This document shows positions 29,045 to 39,278 of a stretch of 64,000 nt of DNA, in pieces; the stretch's first letter is position 1, and every line of letters starts with the position of its first letter. Origin of the DNA: CAIYTF01 sp963664845 (lineage in GTDB: Bacteria > Bacteroidota > Ignavibacteria > Ignavibacteriales > Ignavibacteriaceae). Location: assembly GCA_963664845.1 (NCBI GenBank), contig OY761615.1:4898001-4962000 (forward strand), in the 5' to 3' direction. Under the pieces are notes generated by a model, which ran no database searches, was not told where the DNA came from, and saw nothing but the letters and a program-made list of their open reading frames with translations. The translations under genes were made by a program, and so were the position numbers.

Positions 29045-30583
29045 TTAGTGAGAATCATGCCCAGTTGCATTGTCGTACCCGATCACTCCCATTTCAGGAA
29101 TGTCCAGTCCTTCAACTTCATCTTCGGGTTTTACTCTAATTCCACCAAAGAATTTGTGCTGAATTTTGAAAAATCCATACATGAGAATAAAAACCACAAT
29201 GATACAAGCAGCGGCGCCTGTGAATTGTGCAGCCAATTGTCCGGGATCCCCATAAAACAATCCTTTAACTGTTCCCGGAACACCGTTCCAGCCGTCTCCG
29301 TAGGAACCATCGGCAAACAACCCAAGAGCAATGACACCCCACAAACCATTAACACCATGTACAGCTACTGCACCTACGGGATCGTCAATCTTAAGTTTTT
29401 GGTCGATATAAAATACGGCAATGATAACCAATATGCCAGATACAAAGCCGATGAAAACAGCAGCGAGCGGATTAACGAATGCGCAAGGTGCAGTGATAGC
29501 AACCAATCCTGCAAGCATGCCATTAGCCATCATTGATGGGTCTGGCTTTTTGAATTTCCAAATCATATAAAGCATGGCTGAGAAAGCCCCTGCAGCTGAT
29601 GCAAGCATAGTGTTGACGGCCACAACACTGATACGGAGATCGGTGCCCGCAAGAGTGGAACCCGGGTTGAATCCGAACCACCCAAACGCCAGGATAAAAG
29701 TGCCAAGAATTGCCATAGGAATGTTATGTCCCTGAATACTGTTAACCGAGCCGTCTTTGTTATATTTTCCAATTCTGGGTCCAATAACAATGGCACCAGC
29801 CAGGGCAGCAACGCCACCGACCATATGTACAACAGAAGAGCCTGCAAAATCAACATGGCCATGCCCGAGGCCGAAGTTGACACCGAGCTGTGCTAGCCAA
29901 CCACCGCCCCATACCCAGTTGCCGTAAAGGGGATAAACGAACATTGAGATGAAAAATGCAAAGCCAATAAAAGCAGTGAATTTCCAGCGTTCCGCCATTG
30001 CTCCGGTAGGAATTGTTGCTGTTGTATCCATGAACACCATCTGGAAAAGGAATAAGGTAAAAACGCCAACGTCATAAACTGAGCCATTTAGAAAATAACC
30101 GCTGTTGCCGAATAGTCCGAATACTTTACCAAACAAAGTAATGTTCACTTCACTGGTTAGCCCTGGTGTTCCACCAAGGGCTCCCACAGCACCCACCCCG
30201 CCAAACATGATGGCGAATCCACAAATCCAAAAGCCTAACAAACCAATTGCATAGACGAGGAAATTCATTCCCATTGTATGCGCAACGTTTTTTGCCCTTG
30301 TAAATCCAGTCTCAACCAACGCAAATCCTGCCTGCATGAACATGACGAGGAATCCGCAGAAAAGTGTCCAGACAAAATTGATGGATATTTTATTATGTCC
30401 CACCGCATTCCCGATATCGATCAAAGTCACTGCACCCTTGGTGGTGTCTTTGATATCCAGAATAGTTCCAGTATTTGCACCCGTTGGATCCGGGCCGGCA
30501 TACACTTTTGATGAGGCTAGCAAAAGTAGTACTAAAACGGCCAGCACATAGGGAAAATAACTCTTAGGCATTATTCGTCTCAT
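29045..30583 (-). CDS. amtB: Ammonium transporter (Amt family)
   Basis: 512 residues. Signal-like N-terminus ending VYAGPDPT, then about 11 membrane helices. AGFALVETGFTRAKNVAHT and GFAFFISMFVYPLYGNWVWGG contain conserved pore and periplasmic-vestibule residues; DFAGSSVVHMVGG and DDPVGAVAVHGVNG carry the twin pore histidines. The C-terminal tail is cytoplasmic (GLDIPEMG), the site usually contacted by PII. Followed by the PII gene. A strong promoter with a conserved downstream element lies at 30715-30769. Confidence 0.96.
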   Translation of the reverse strand: MRRIMPKSYFPYVLAVLVLLLLASSKVYAGPDPTGANTGTILDIKDTTKGAVTLIDIGNAVGHNKISINFVWTLFCGFLVMFMQAGFALVETGFTRAKNVAHTMGMNFLVYAIGLLGFWICGFAIMFGGVGAVGALGGTPGLTSEVNITLFGKVFGLFGNSGYFLNGSVYDVGVFTLFLFQMVFMDTTATIPTGAMAERWKFTAFIGFAFFISMFVYPLYGNWVWGGGWLAQLGVNFGLGHGHVDFAGSSVVHMVGGVAALAGAIVIGPRIGKYNKDGSVNSIQGHNIPMAILGTFILAFGWFGFNPGSTLAGTDLRISVVAVNTMLASAAGAFSAMLYMIWKFKKPDPSMMANGMLAGLVAITAPCAFVNPLAAVFIGFVSGILVIIAVFYIDQKLKIDDPVGAVAVHGVNGLWGVIALGLFADGSYGDGWNGVPGTVKGLFYGDPGQLAAQFTGAAACIIVVFILMYGFFKIQHKFFGGIRVKPEDEVEGLDIPEMGVIGYDNATGHDSH

Positions 30584-30714
30584 ATTTTTTTCCTTTTTGA
30601 TTTATCAGTAATACATGAATTCAATGATGTAATCTCTTCAAGGGCGTGCATCGGAAGGATTAATTTAAAATTCAGCCGTTATGCTTAATTACTAAGACAA
30701 AAGTGAGTTTATAC

Positions 30715-30769
30715 GTTATTAAATAAGGATAACTGATTTAAATATATTATATAAAAAGCTGAATGTCAA
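30715..30769 (-). promoter_or_regulatory. amtB promoter with conserved nitrogen-regulon element
   Basis: Reading the minus strand: TTGACA (30764-30769), 17 bp, TATATT (30741-30746), 12 bp, then CCTTATTTAAT from 30728. The element sits inside the inverted repeat GTTAT-N9-ATAAC (30715-30733). The same spacing and CCTTAT core recur upstream of the amino-acid permease and the porin. The rest of 30770-30947, up to the end of the glutamine synthetase gene, shows nothing else. Confidence 0.65.
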
Positions 30770-30947
30770 GTATTAACTTATTTAAAACGGAATTCACGCA
30801 ACTTTGTGTTACTAAATGAGGATGGTACGGTTTCGGCTAATCAAGGGTAAAGGTCTAGACAAGATAAAGCAATTGAGAGATCGGCAGGATATAACAGCCG
30901 GATCGGAGGTAAAGAAGGATTAGGGGTATCTGGAGAATATTATTCGG

Positions 30948-32300
30948 TTAGTAACTTGGAAGATACCTGTTTAGTTCCCAACGGGTTACTTCAAGCCGGT
31001 AGTCTTCCCATTCCAGTTGCTTTGCATTAATGAAGCGTTCATAAATGTGAGCACCCAATGCCTGTCGGACCACGGTGTCCTTCTCCAGTTCGATGATGGC
31101 TTCATTGAGTGCACCCGGGAGAATATCGATTTTAGAGACTTTTGGGTTCTGTGACAGTAAGTATAAATTCTCTTCACTTGCGTCTGGCAGTGGCAATTCC
31201 CGTTTAATGCCGTCCAAACCCGCGGCAAGCATTACAGCAAAAGCCAAATAAGGATTACAACTTGGATCGGGGCAACGGAGCTCAATCCGTGTTGCTTCAG
31301 TAGAGTGTGCCCGGGGTATGCGTATGAGGGCTGAACGGTTAATTCGTCCCCAGCTTATGTGAACCGGTGCTTCATATCCCTGCACCAAGCGTTTATAGGA
31401 ATTGACCAGGGGAGCGAGAATAGCGCACATCCCTTTTGCATGGGCAAGTTGACCAGCTATGAAATGTTTTGCAATTTTGGAAAGTCCGTGAGAATCACCC
31501 GGATCATAAAAGGCATTCGACCCGTTGGCTTTATAACAAAGGCTTTGATGTACATGCATTCCGCTTCCGTTGAGTCCTCTGATGGGTTTGGGCATGAAGG
31601 TTGCGTACAGACCAACCTGCTCGGCAAGAATTTTTACCAAAGTTCGGAAGGTGACTGCGTTATCAGCGGTGCGTAAGGCATCTGAATAACGGAAATCAAT
31701 CTCGTGCTGTCCCGAAGATACTTCATGATGCATTGTTTCGGCTTCAATGCCGAATGATGCAAGAGCCACGGAAACCTGTCGCCAGAGAGTGGTTGCGACC
31801 ATATCAACGGGCTGATCGAAATACCCGCCTTTATCCTGCGGCTGCGGGGGAACCAGTTTTCCGTCAATTCCGGGTTTAAAAAGAAAAAATTCAAGCTCGG
31901 GGCCGGTGTTATAAATGAATCCCATATTAGCGGCTTCTTCAAGCACCCTTGATAATATATATCTTGGATCACCTAAAAAATGCTGGCTGTCAGGTGTATA
32001 AACGTTGCAGATCAGGCGAGCTGTTTTGTGTTCGTTGCTCAGCCAGGGGAGCAGTGCAAATGTTGTAGTATCCGGAAAGAGATACATATCGCTTTCTGCA
32101 ACACGCGCAAAACCTTCGACCGATGAGCCGTCAAACCAAATCCCATGATTGAGGGTTGACTCCAGTTGCTGAGTTGGAATGGTAACGTTTTTAACTGAGC
32201 CACCGATATCTGTGAATTGCAAATCGACAAAATGTATACCCTGTTCTTTGACAAGGGCGAGTAACTGATCCGCTGTGGGTTTTTGATCTGAAGTAGCCAT
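30948..32300 (-). CDS. glnA: Glutamine synthetase, type I-alpha-like
   Basis: 450 residues. ATP-dependent amidation of glutamate. IWFDGSSVEGFARVAESDM, GPELEFFLF, then MHHEVSSGQHEIDFRY and NGSGMHVHQSL carry the metal and substrate ligands, and RIELRCPDPSCNPYLAFA the C-terminal segment. The length is that of the GSI-alpha form; the ENLYLLSQ region has a Tyr near the usual adenylylation site, but no adenylyltransferase gene is present. Its ATG overlaps the kinase stop codon by 1 nt, so it is translated with the kinase. Confidence 0.94.
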   Translation of the reverse strand: MATSDQKPTADQLLALVKEQGIHFVDLQFTDIGGSVKNVTIPTQQLESTLNHGIWFDGSSVEGFARVAESDMYLFPDTTTFALLPWLSNEHKTARLICNVYTPDSQHFLGDPRYILSRVLEEAANMGFIYNTGPELEFFLFKPGIDGKLVPPQPQDKGGYFDQPVDMVATTLWRQVSVALASFGIEAETMHHEVSSGQHEIDFRYSDALRTADNAVTFRTLVKILAEQVGLYATFMPKPIRGLNGSGMHVHQSLCYKANGSNAFYDPGDSHGLSKIAKHFIAGQLAHAKGMCAILAPLVNSYKRLVQGYEAPVHISWGRINRSALIRIPRAHSTEATRIELRCPDPSCNPYLAFAVMLAAGLDGIKRELPLPDASEENLYLLSQNPKVSKIDILPGALNEAIIELEKDTVVRQALGAHIYERFINAKQLEWEDYRLEVTRWELNRYLPSY

Positions 32301-33271
32301 TAGTGTTTCAGGGATTGTAATATGAATGCTAAGACGATTATTGCAAACAGGACAAGAAGTGCTGATCCAATCGCCATAAAAGGTTGTGATTTCCAGAATG
32401 GCTTTGCTGTTGCGGGTCCTGTCGCGCGGTCAAGGATTGAAATATCAACTGAGTCGAGATTATCCAGATCGTTTAAAAACTCATGTAGTGAGGAGTAGCG
32501 ATCTTTAGGGTCCCGTTGCAGGCAGCGTGCTACAACAGCAGCCACCTGTGGAGACAGGCCGGTGACTTCCTTGTCAAGACGTGGAAGAGCCCCCTGCAGG
32601 TGTTGTACCATCACCGCCATATTATTATCGCCACTGAAGGGGATACGCCCTGCAAGCATTTCGAAAAACATAATACCAAGTGCATAGATATCGGTGCGCT
32701 GGTCGCCGCGGCTGCCTTCGATCTGTTCGGGAGCCATGTAATCGGGAGTGCCAGCCGCACTGCTGAAATTTGCATACGTAACGCGGTGAGCACCTTTGGT
32801 GAGCGTAAGTCCAAAATCCAATATTACCGGTTGTCCGTCTTCCTTAATCAAAATATTTTCCGGTTTCAGATCGCGGTGAATAATGCTGAGGTCATGGCAG
32901 TGAGCCATTCCATCGGCGATCTTTCTGATAAGGGAAAGCGCATCTTCCGTTTGAAGTGGAGCATGAGAGTGAATATAATCCCTCATTGACTCACCCACGA
33001 TCAATTCAGTAACAAGGTACGGTGTATTGTTAAAACGACCTGAACCAATGCCTTTTTGGATCGCAGGGTGATTCATGGTTGTCATCACCTCCAATTCACG
33101 CTGGAAGCGTTCATATTGGGCGGGGTCGCCAATTGAACTGCTGTCGGGTACCTTTAAAACAACTTCTTTTCCACTCAACAAATCGTAAGCGCGGTAAACA
33201 TCGCTCATGCCGCCCTTAGCCATATGACCCCGGATTTGAAAGTGATCAAATTGGTCGCTAATTTGTAACAT
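32300..33271 (-). CDS. Serine/threonine protein kinase, membrane anchored
   Basis: 323 residues. Eukaryote-like kinase domain at about 10-275: GGMSDVYRAYD glycine loop, VVLKV lysine, IIHRDLKPENILI catalytic loop (about 130), LDFGLTL metal loop (about 152), and MAPEQIEG. A single membrane helix near 293-318 (IGSALLVLFAIIVLAFIL) leaves only a few residues outside, so there is no sensor domain. It lies between a PP2C phosphatase and glutamine synthetase, which suggests control of nitrogen assimilation or transport by reversible phosphorylation (inference). Confidence 0.93.
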   Translation of the reverse strand: MLQISDQFDHFQIRGHMAKGGMSDVYRAYDLLSGKEVVLKVPDSSSIGDPAQYERFQRELEVMTTMNHPAIQKGIGSGRFNNTPYLVTELIVGESMRDYIHSHAPLQTEDALSLIRKIADGMAHCHDLSIIHRDLKPENILIKEDGQPVILDFGLTLTKGAHRVTYANFSSAAGTPDYMAPEQIEGSRGDQRTDIYALGIMFFEMLAGRIPFSGDNNMAVMVQHLQGALPRLDKEVTGLSPQVAAVVARCLQRDPKDRYSSLHEFLNDLDNLDSVDISILDRATGPATAKPFWKSQPFMAIGSALLVLFAIIVLAFILQSLKH

Positions 33272-33488
33272 TATGGGTCCCGATATCGTTTTTTGTTATG
33301 CAAAATTTAGACATAGATTTAAAATATACTTAAGATTTACCGGAAAAACAATGTTACTTCGCCTCGTCAGGTTGGCCGAAGTATACAATTGCTGCTGTTT
33401 GAAAATTATATAACCACACAGTGAGCCAAACGTTTTATAAAATGTGATCCTGCATGTGTTAGAAGCACTACAGGATATGATTCGCTTG

Positions 33489-34400
33489 TTATTTTATCAA
33501 CCGTTTTAGGAGCCCAGGAATTGACCAGGGTTTTGATGCCTTCATTTTTGGCTCATACGATGAAAGCTTTTTGAGATACAGAACTACGATAGAGACATTA
33601 TCGTCGCTCTGACGCTCCAGAGCAACAGTTGCAATGTGTTCGCAGAGCTTTTCGGGATCATCAATTTGATGAGTAATGTCTGCGAACTCATGATCATCGA
33701 TCAAAGCCCATATCCCATCGGTGCATAAAATAATGATATCATCCTCCTGGACCGGAACGGTGAATATGTCAGGTTGAATGAACAGTTCGAGACCAAGGCA
33801 TTTTTCCAGAACGGAACGCTGACTATGCGTTCGAATTTTATCAGGGGCCAACATTCTCATTCTGACAAGTTCAGCAACTCTTGTGTGGTCGTTGGTGAGA
33901 CATCTGGATTGACGATCTCTGATGAGATATGCGCGGCTGTCTCCTATGTGGCCGATATGCATAGCTCGGCCGACAATATTGACTGCAGTGAGAGTTGTGC
34001 CCATTCTGCCGGCGGCCAACCTCCTTGCTTCCTGGTAAACGCTCAAATTCGCATTCTGAATTCCCACCTTGAATTTTTGCAAGGGAGATGCGTTTCCTGC
34101 CGAATAGAATGTTTCGAAAAAAGTTTCGAGGGCAAGTGTGCTGGCAACACCACCATGTGCAAAACCACCCATACCATCGGCTATTCCGTATAGATATCCC
34201 ACATCCGGTGCGAAAACTTTGTTGGAATCACAAAGTTGCACTGCATCCTGATTATCTTCACGCACGTTCCCCTTGTGCGTATAACTGAAAGATTGAATTA
34301 CTACTGACTCATTAGCCAACGGTTTTTGTTCCTTGTAAAAAACAGGTATGGAAGAGGTGAATAATTCATCTCTTCCATGCACTGTTTCTGCGATATTCAT
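33489..34400 (-). CDS. PP2C-family protein serine/threonine phosphatase
   Basis: 303 residues. Mg/Mn phosphatase that would reverse the neighbouring kinase. VREDNQDAVQL, IADGMGGFAHGG, HIGHIGDSRAYLI and CTDGIWALI are the four metal and core motifs, in order. No membrane segment. It follows the permease by 17 bp and precedes the kinase by 217 bp, where no gene or clear promoter is seen. Confidence 0.93.
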   Translation of the reverse strand: MNIAETVHGRDELFTSSIPVFYKEQKPLANESVVIQSFSYTHKGNVREDNQDAVQLCDSNKVFAPDVGYLYGIADGMGGFAHGGVASTLALETFFETFYSAGNASPLQKFKVGIQNANLSVYQEARRLAAGRMGTTLTAVNIVGRAMHIGHIGDSRAYLIRDRQSRCLTNDHTRVAELVRMRMLAPDKIRTHSQRSVLEKCLGLELFIQPDIFTVPVQEDDIIILCTDGIWALIDDHEFADITHQIDDPEKLCEHIATVALERQSDDNVSIVVLYLKKLSSYEPKMKASKPWSIPGLLKRLIK

Positions 34401-34417
34401 TTACCCGAATTAGTTTA

Positions 34418-35953
34418 TTAGCTTGAAGCGCCCATCGACTGTGCGGATGGGATTATTTTTGTACCGGTTCGCCGGCTGTTCAATACGAAGTATAAACCAC
34501 TGATAATACCCCAGCCGGCGGTAATCCATAGTGCAATCTGTGTTGCGTTTGCGGAGACTCCCGGTGTAGTCAACCCGATCCAAACAATACCGGTAAGTAA
34601 GCCAACATTTCCGAGAAGGCCGACAAAGGGAATGACGGCATGTTTGAAACTGTGAAACTCACTCTTGCCGACAAAGGTAATGAAAGTTAGACCGCAAATA
34701 AGGGCATAGAGCACGAAAGTGCCAATATTGGAAGCCAAGGTAACTCCAGTGAGAGCAGTAACGTTAAGCACACCAATTCCTCCGATAATTGCTGATACTG
34801 CCACCAGCATCCATACTCCCATATGCGGGGTAACATGCTTGGTATGGAGAGCGCCCAGTAATTCAGGCATTTCTTTGTCCTGTGCCATGGCAAAACTTAC
34901 GCGGACTGCTGTGTTCATTGCTGCAAGCGTTGTTCCCAAGACTGCCAGTGCAACTGTGAGGGCCACCACGATCATAAGAGCAAAGCCGTTCCCGCCGAGC
35001 ATGGAATCACCAATGAGCCGGGTTAAATCACCAATCGGGGCACCGGAAGCGGCTGCAGCGGCCATTCCTGTAACTTGTTTTCCATCAGCCCCAACAGCGA
35101 CCAGTTTTTCGCAAATAGCATAATTAGCAGCAAAATATTCGAATAAATAAGCAAAGATCCCCTGGATAACCAGCGACAGAATAACGCCGCGGGGAATATC
35201 GCGCTTGGGATTAATAGCCTCCCCGGCGAGTGACGTGGATGATTCGAACCCAACCAAGATTAAAATTGCAATGGTGGATTGAAAAAGCATAGCGGGCAGG
35301 CTGTGCGGGAATACAATAGAAATTGCGGATGGGTGCGCCCACTCTGTTGCGTGCAAGGGGTTCTGAATGCGGAACATAATTGCCAGAACGCTGAATCCAA
35401 CAAGGGAGACCAACTGAATAACATTGATAATAATTGCCAGATTTGTTGAGCCACTGATGCCACGCACCGCGATGAAGCCGACTATTATTGAGAAAACAAC
35501 GGCAACACCAATCTGGGCAACAACAGGCAGTGCAATATTAAACTGTCCAAAAATATAGGTTACCAAAACTGCCATCATTGCCACCATAACACCGGGGTAT
35601 ACCCAATAGAACAAATGCGCAGCCCAGCCCGTAACAAATTTTGCGATACGGGCAAAACGCCTGTGGTGAGCTTTATCGCGCTCCATAAATGCCTTCTCGG
35701 CAAAATAATATGACCCTCCCGAACCAGCTTCGGGATATTTACGTGCCAATTCGGAAAATGCAAATGCAGTAAGAAATGCCACGATAAGAGCAGCAACTAT
35801 GCCGGTCCACATATCGCTGTCACCCCCGTTGTTAGACGCCTGCAACTGATAGGTTATCCATAGAAAGGCACCCGGCGCGATTAGCGCCATAGCGTTGACA
35901 GTCACACCTGTCAAACCCAGTGTTTTTTTCAATGTTACTTTTTCATCTGCCAT
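34418..35953 (-). CDS. Amino-acid permease, APC superfamily
   Basis: 511 residues from the ATG at 35953, which has GGAGTGA upstream; the frame is open for 25 more codons without a better start. About 12 membrane helices. GVTVNAMALIAPGAFLWITY in helix 1 and FSELARKYPEAGSGGSYYFA are typical APC features; VGFESSTSLAGEAINPKRDIP is the helix 6-7 loop of amino-acid/polyamine permeases. Substrate unknown. Heads the permease-PP2C-kinase-GS transcript, with a nitrogen-type promoter about 150 bp upstream. Confidence 0.88.
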   Translation of the reverse strand: MADEKVTLKKTLGLTGVTVNAMALIAPGAFLWITYQLQASNNGGDSDMWTGIVAALIVAFLTAFAFSELARKYPEAGSGGSYYFAEKAFMERDKAHHRRFARIAKFVTGWAAHLFYWVYPGVMVAMMAVLVTYIFGQFNIALPVVAQIGVAVVFSIIVGFIAVRGISGSTNLAIIINVIQLVSLVGFSVLAIMFRIQNPLHATEWAHPSAISIVFPHSLPAMLFQSTIAILILVGFESSTSLAGEAINPKRDIPRGVILSLVIQGIFAYLFEYFAANYAICEKLVAVGADGKQVTGMAAAAASGAPIGDLTRLIGDSMLGGNGFALMIVVALTVALAVLGTTLAAMNTAVRVSFAMAQDKEMPELLGALHTKHVTPHMGVWMLVAVSAIIGGIGVLNVTALTGVTLASNIGTFVLYALICGLTFITFVGKSEFHSFKHAVIPFVGLLGNVGLLTGIVWIGLTTPGVSANATQIALWITAGWGIISGLYFVLNSRRTGTKIIPSAQSMGASS

Positions 35954-36095
35954 AATGGTCACTCCTGCTTTGTTATTTATATGTTGATCTGTTTCAATAA
36001 AATGTATTTTAAGAGTCAGTATCTGCAAAATTTATTACATAAATCGTGTCAATAACTTTATAAATTAAGTTACTAGGCGGTAAATATATTATTAT

Positions 36096-36142
36096 ATAAG
36101 GTTATTTAGCCACAAAATATAATTAAGTAAGTTTAAATGCAA
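36096..36142 (-). promoter_or_regulatory. Permease-operon promoter with conserved nitrogen-regulon element
   Basis: Minus strand: TTGCAT (36137-36142), 17 bp, TATTTT (36114-36119), 12 bp, then CCTTATATAATAA from 36101. Same geometry as at amtB and the porin. The remaining part of the 640-bp divergent gap to the rph gene (36143-36595) is AT-rich and shows no other clear element. Confidence 0.6.
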
Positions 36143-36595
36143 GTATTATTTCAAAAATTACGTAAATAATTGTCATATGCCTTAATAAATATTTAAATAT
36201 TCGGAATATTACATAAAATCAGCAACAAATGTCATTGTGCCTTGTTGCTGCAAGAAACTGAGGTATAAGCTGAAAATGGATAAAGTGGGGAGGTGGCAGG
36301 CAACTGAAATATTTGATTCATTTTGGCTGAGCATATTTGGCGATGACATTTAAGCTCTCTCAAAACTGCAGAATTCTTAAGATTATGGTCATCCGAATTC
36401 GTATATGACTTTTGTATTGCCAGAATTGCCCATCAAATGAGATTTGCGTAGAAAATGAGATATCGTTAAATTATTTTTCTACAGAATAGGGATCAGATGA
36501 TTGGCTCTTTTTGATTCAGATAGGGATTGGAATTGGCACAAGGCAGATTCACTAAAACAATCTTTATATTGATAATCCATGGAATGGTGAAAAAT

Positions 36596-39220
36596 ATGAA
36601 TGTATACGTGCTTGGTTTTCAGGAAACAGATAAATCAATGCTTGCGATGATCGGAGGTAAAGGTGCCAACCTGGGAGAACTATCCAGGATTAAGGGGATA
36701 CAAGTCCCAGAGGGTTTTTGCATTACAACTGAAGCATATAAAGAAATTATTGGGAATAACAGGGAGATTAATTCATTATTGGGCCAATTGTCTCTTCTTA
36801 AGTCAACCAACAGCGATAGTATTGGCGAAATAAGCGCAAAAATCCGGAAGATCATTGAGGAAACCGCCATTCCAAAAGGCATTTATACTGAGGTTAACAG
36901 TTATCTCAAACAGCTTGGCGAACAAAATGCTTATGCCGTACGTTCCAGTGCCACCGCGGAAGATCTGCCAATGGCTTCATTTGCGGGGCAACACGATACC
37001 TATCTGAACGTTATGGGAAATGAAGCTATTCTGAGACATATCAACAAGTGTTGGGCATCACTTTTTACGGATCGGGCGGTGATTTATCGTATTCAAAATG
37101 GTTTCGGTCATCATGAGGTCTGTCTATCCGTCGTTATCCAGAGGATGATTTTCGCTGAGGCTGCGGGAATCATATTTACGGCCGACCCGATCACATCGAA
37201 CAGAAAGGTTGTATCAATTGATGCCGGCTTTGGGCTAGGTGAGGCACTGGTATCAGGCCATGTAAATGCAGATAACTACAAGGTGCGTGACAGTAGAATC
37301 GTTGATAAGAAGATATCCATTAAGAAGCTGGCTGTATATGCTTTAAAAGATGGTGGTGTGAAAGAGCGTGAAATAGAGCCGGAACTGCAGAACGGGCAAG
37401 TGCTAACAGACGAGCAGATTTTACGAATTGCAAACTTTGGAAGAAAAATTGAGGAACAATTCAGCCGTCCTCAGGATATCGAATGGTGTCTGGCTGATGA
37501 TACATTTTATATCGTCCAGAGTCGCCCAATTACTACATTATACCCGATCCCTGACGCGAATGATCGGGAGAATCATGTCTATGTATCTGTTGGTCATAAT
37601 CAAATGATGACCGATGCCATGAAACCTTTGGGGCTATCTTTTTTTCTTTTAACGACCCCAGGACGTATGTGCGGCGCCGGTGGAAGGTTGTTTGTTGATG
37701 TCACAAATCAGCTTGCTTCGACTGACAGCAGAAAAAAATTAATTGAAACCTTTGGAAAATCAGATCCGCTTATAAAAGATGCCCTCTTGATTGTTGCAGG
37801 GCAGAAAGATTTTATAAAACCGTCCCAGGACAATAACGTAAAAAGCCCCGGTTATGTTGATAAAGCGCTGCCGTGGAGTTATCTGGCGAAATTCGAAAAT
37901 AATCCAACCATTGTTCCTGATTTGATTCAGGTGAGTCAAACATCAATAGCGGAGTTAGAAAAAAACATCCAAACAAAATCGGGAGAGGATTTATTTGATT
38001 TTATCATCGAAGATATCCAGCAATTAAAACAGATTTTATTTAATCCACAAAGCTGGGAAGTGATTAAGATTGCTCTGTATGCTTCGTCGTGGATTAACAA
38101 AAAAATGTTGAAATGGTTAGGTGAAAAAAGTTCAGCGGACACGCTTTCTCAATCGGCGCCAAACAATATTACTTCAGAAATGGGCCTGGCGCTATTGGAT
38201 GTTGCAGATGTGATTCGTCCGTATTGGCAAGTAATTGATTATTTAAAACAGGTAAAAGATGATAACTTTTTGGATGAGCTTGTTAAGTTTGATGGCGGAA
38301 AGGAAATCCGGGACGCTATCTGTGCTTATCTCAACAAATACGGAATGCGATGTGCCGGAGAAATCGATATTACCAAAACCCGTTGGAGTGAAAAACCAAC
38401 AACACTGGTCTCAGTCATTCTCAGTAACATCAAAAATTTTGAGCCGAATGCCGGCCATAGAAAATTTGAGGAAGGGCAACAGAAAGCTTTGAGAAAAGAA
38501 CAAGAGTTATTGGATCGATTGAATCAATTAACCGGTGGTAAACAAAAAGTCAGAGAGACGAAACGGATGATCAGGCTGATACGGAATTTCATAGGTTATC
38601 GTGAATATCCAAAATATGGCATGATTAGTCGTTACTTCGTTTATAAGCAGGCGTTGCTGGAAGAAGCAGGAAAACTCGTACAAGCCAACGTTATTCATGA
38701 AAAAGAGGATATCTACTATCTCACATACGAAGAACTTCGCGAAGTCGTACGCACAAAAAAACTGGAATATCAGATCATCAGCAAACGTAAAGACGAGTAC
38801 AAATTAAACGAGAAACTGACTCCTCCACGTGTTATCACATCTGATGGTGAAATTATTGCAGGTAAGTACAATGGGAATGATTTCCCATCTAAAGCTTTGG
38901 TAGGCCTGCCTGTTTCTTCCGGAGTAATGGAGGGACGGGCACGTGTTATTTTAAATATGGAGGATGCTGATCTGGAAGATGGAGATATATTAGTCACCTG
39001 CTTTACTGATCCCAGTTGGACACCATTGTTCGTATCCATAAAAGGCTTAGTCACTGAAGTGGGTGGACTGATGACCCATGGAGCAGTTATTGCACGTGAA
39101 TATGGCTTACCGGCAGTTGTTGGAGTAGAAAATGCTGCCAAACTGATCAGAGACGGGCAACGGATCCGGGTGAACGGTACGGAAGGCTATGTAGAAATCT
39201 TAAACAGAAAAGATGAATGA
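36596..39220 (+). CDS. rph: Rifamycin phosphotransferase (Rph-type, PEP-synthase-like)
   Basis: 874 residues from the ATG at 36596 (MNVYVLGFQETD); an upstream TTG at 36527 is less likely. The known family inactivates rifampin by ATP-dependent phosphorylation. Order: ATP-grasp domain (about 1-310; GGKGANLGELS, AVRSSATAEDLP, QSRPITTL), a middle rifamycin-binding domain (about 320-750), and a swivelling phosphohistidine domain (about 760-874; GGLMTHGAVIAREYGLPAVVG). The catalytic His is residue 828, close to His825 of the Listeria enzyme (867 residues). It lacks the PEP/pyruvate barrel of true PEP synthase. Single gene, divergent from the permease and convergent with gdh; no neighbouring resistance genes. 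Confidence 0.88.
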   Translation: MNVYVLGFQETDKSMLAMIGGKGANLGELSRIKGIQVPEGFCITTEAYKEIIGNNREINSLLGQLSLLKSTNSDSIGEISAKIRKIIEETAIPKGIYTEVNSYLKQLGEQNAYAVRSSATAEDLPMASFAGQHDTYLNVMGNEAILRHINKCWASLFTDRAVIYRIQNGFGHHEVCLSVVIQRMIFAEAAGIIFTADPITSNRKVVSIDAGFGLGEALVSGHVNADNYKVRDSRIVDKKISIKKLAVYALKDGGVKEREIEPELQNGQVLTDEQILRIANFGRKIEEQFSRPQDIEWCLADDTFYIVQSRPITTLYPIPDANDRENHVYVSVGHNQMMTDAMKPLGLSFFLLTTPGRMCGAGGRLFVDVTNQLASTDSRKKLIETFGKSDPLIKDALLIVAGQKDFIKPSQDNNVKSPGYVDKALPWSYLAKFENNPTIVPDLIQVSQTSIAELEKNIQTKSGEDLFDFIIEDIQQLKQILFNPQSWEVIKIALYASSWINKKMLKWLGEKSSADTLSQSAPNNITSEMGLALLDVADVIRPYWQVIDYLKQVKDDNFLDELVKFDGGKEIRDAICAYLNKYGMRCAGEIDITKTRWSEKPTTLVSVILSNIKNFEPNAGHRKFEEGQQKALRKEQELLDRLNQLTGGKQKVRETKRMIRLIRNFIGYREYPKYGMISRYFVYKQALLEEAGKLVQANVIHEKEDIYYLTYEELREVVRTKKLEYQIISKRKDEYKLNEKLTPPRVITSDGEIIAGKYNGNDFPSKALVGLPVSSGVMEGRARVILNMEDADLEDGDILVTCFTDPSWTPLFVSIKGLVTEVGGLMTHGAVIAREYGLPAVVGVENAAKLIRDGQRIRVNGTEGYVEILNRKDE

Positions 39221-39278
39221 CTAAATCTATAAGTTGACGTATGGCATGAGATCAACTATCTCCGTTGTTCGGTTCACT

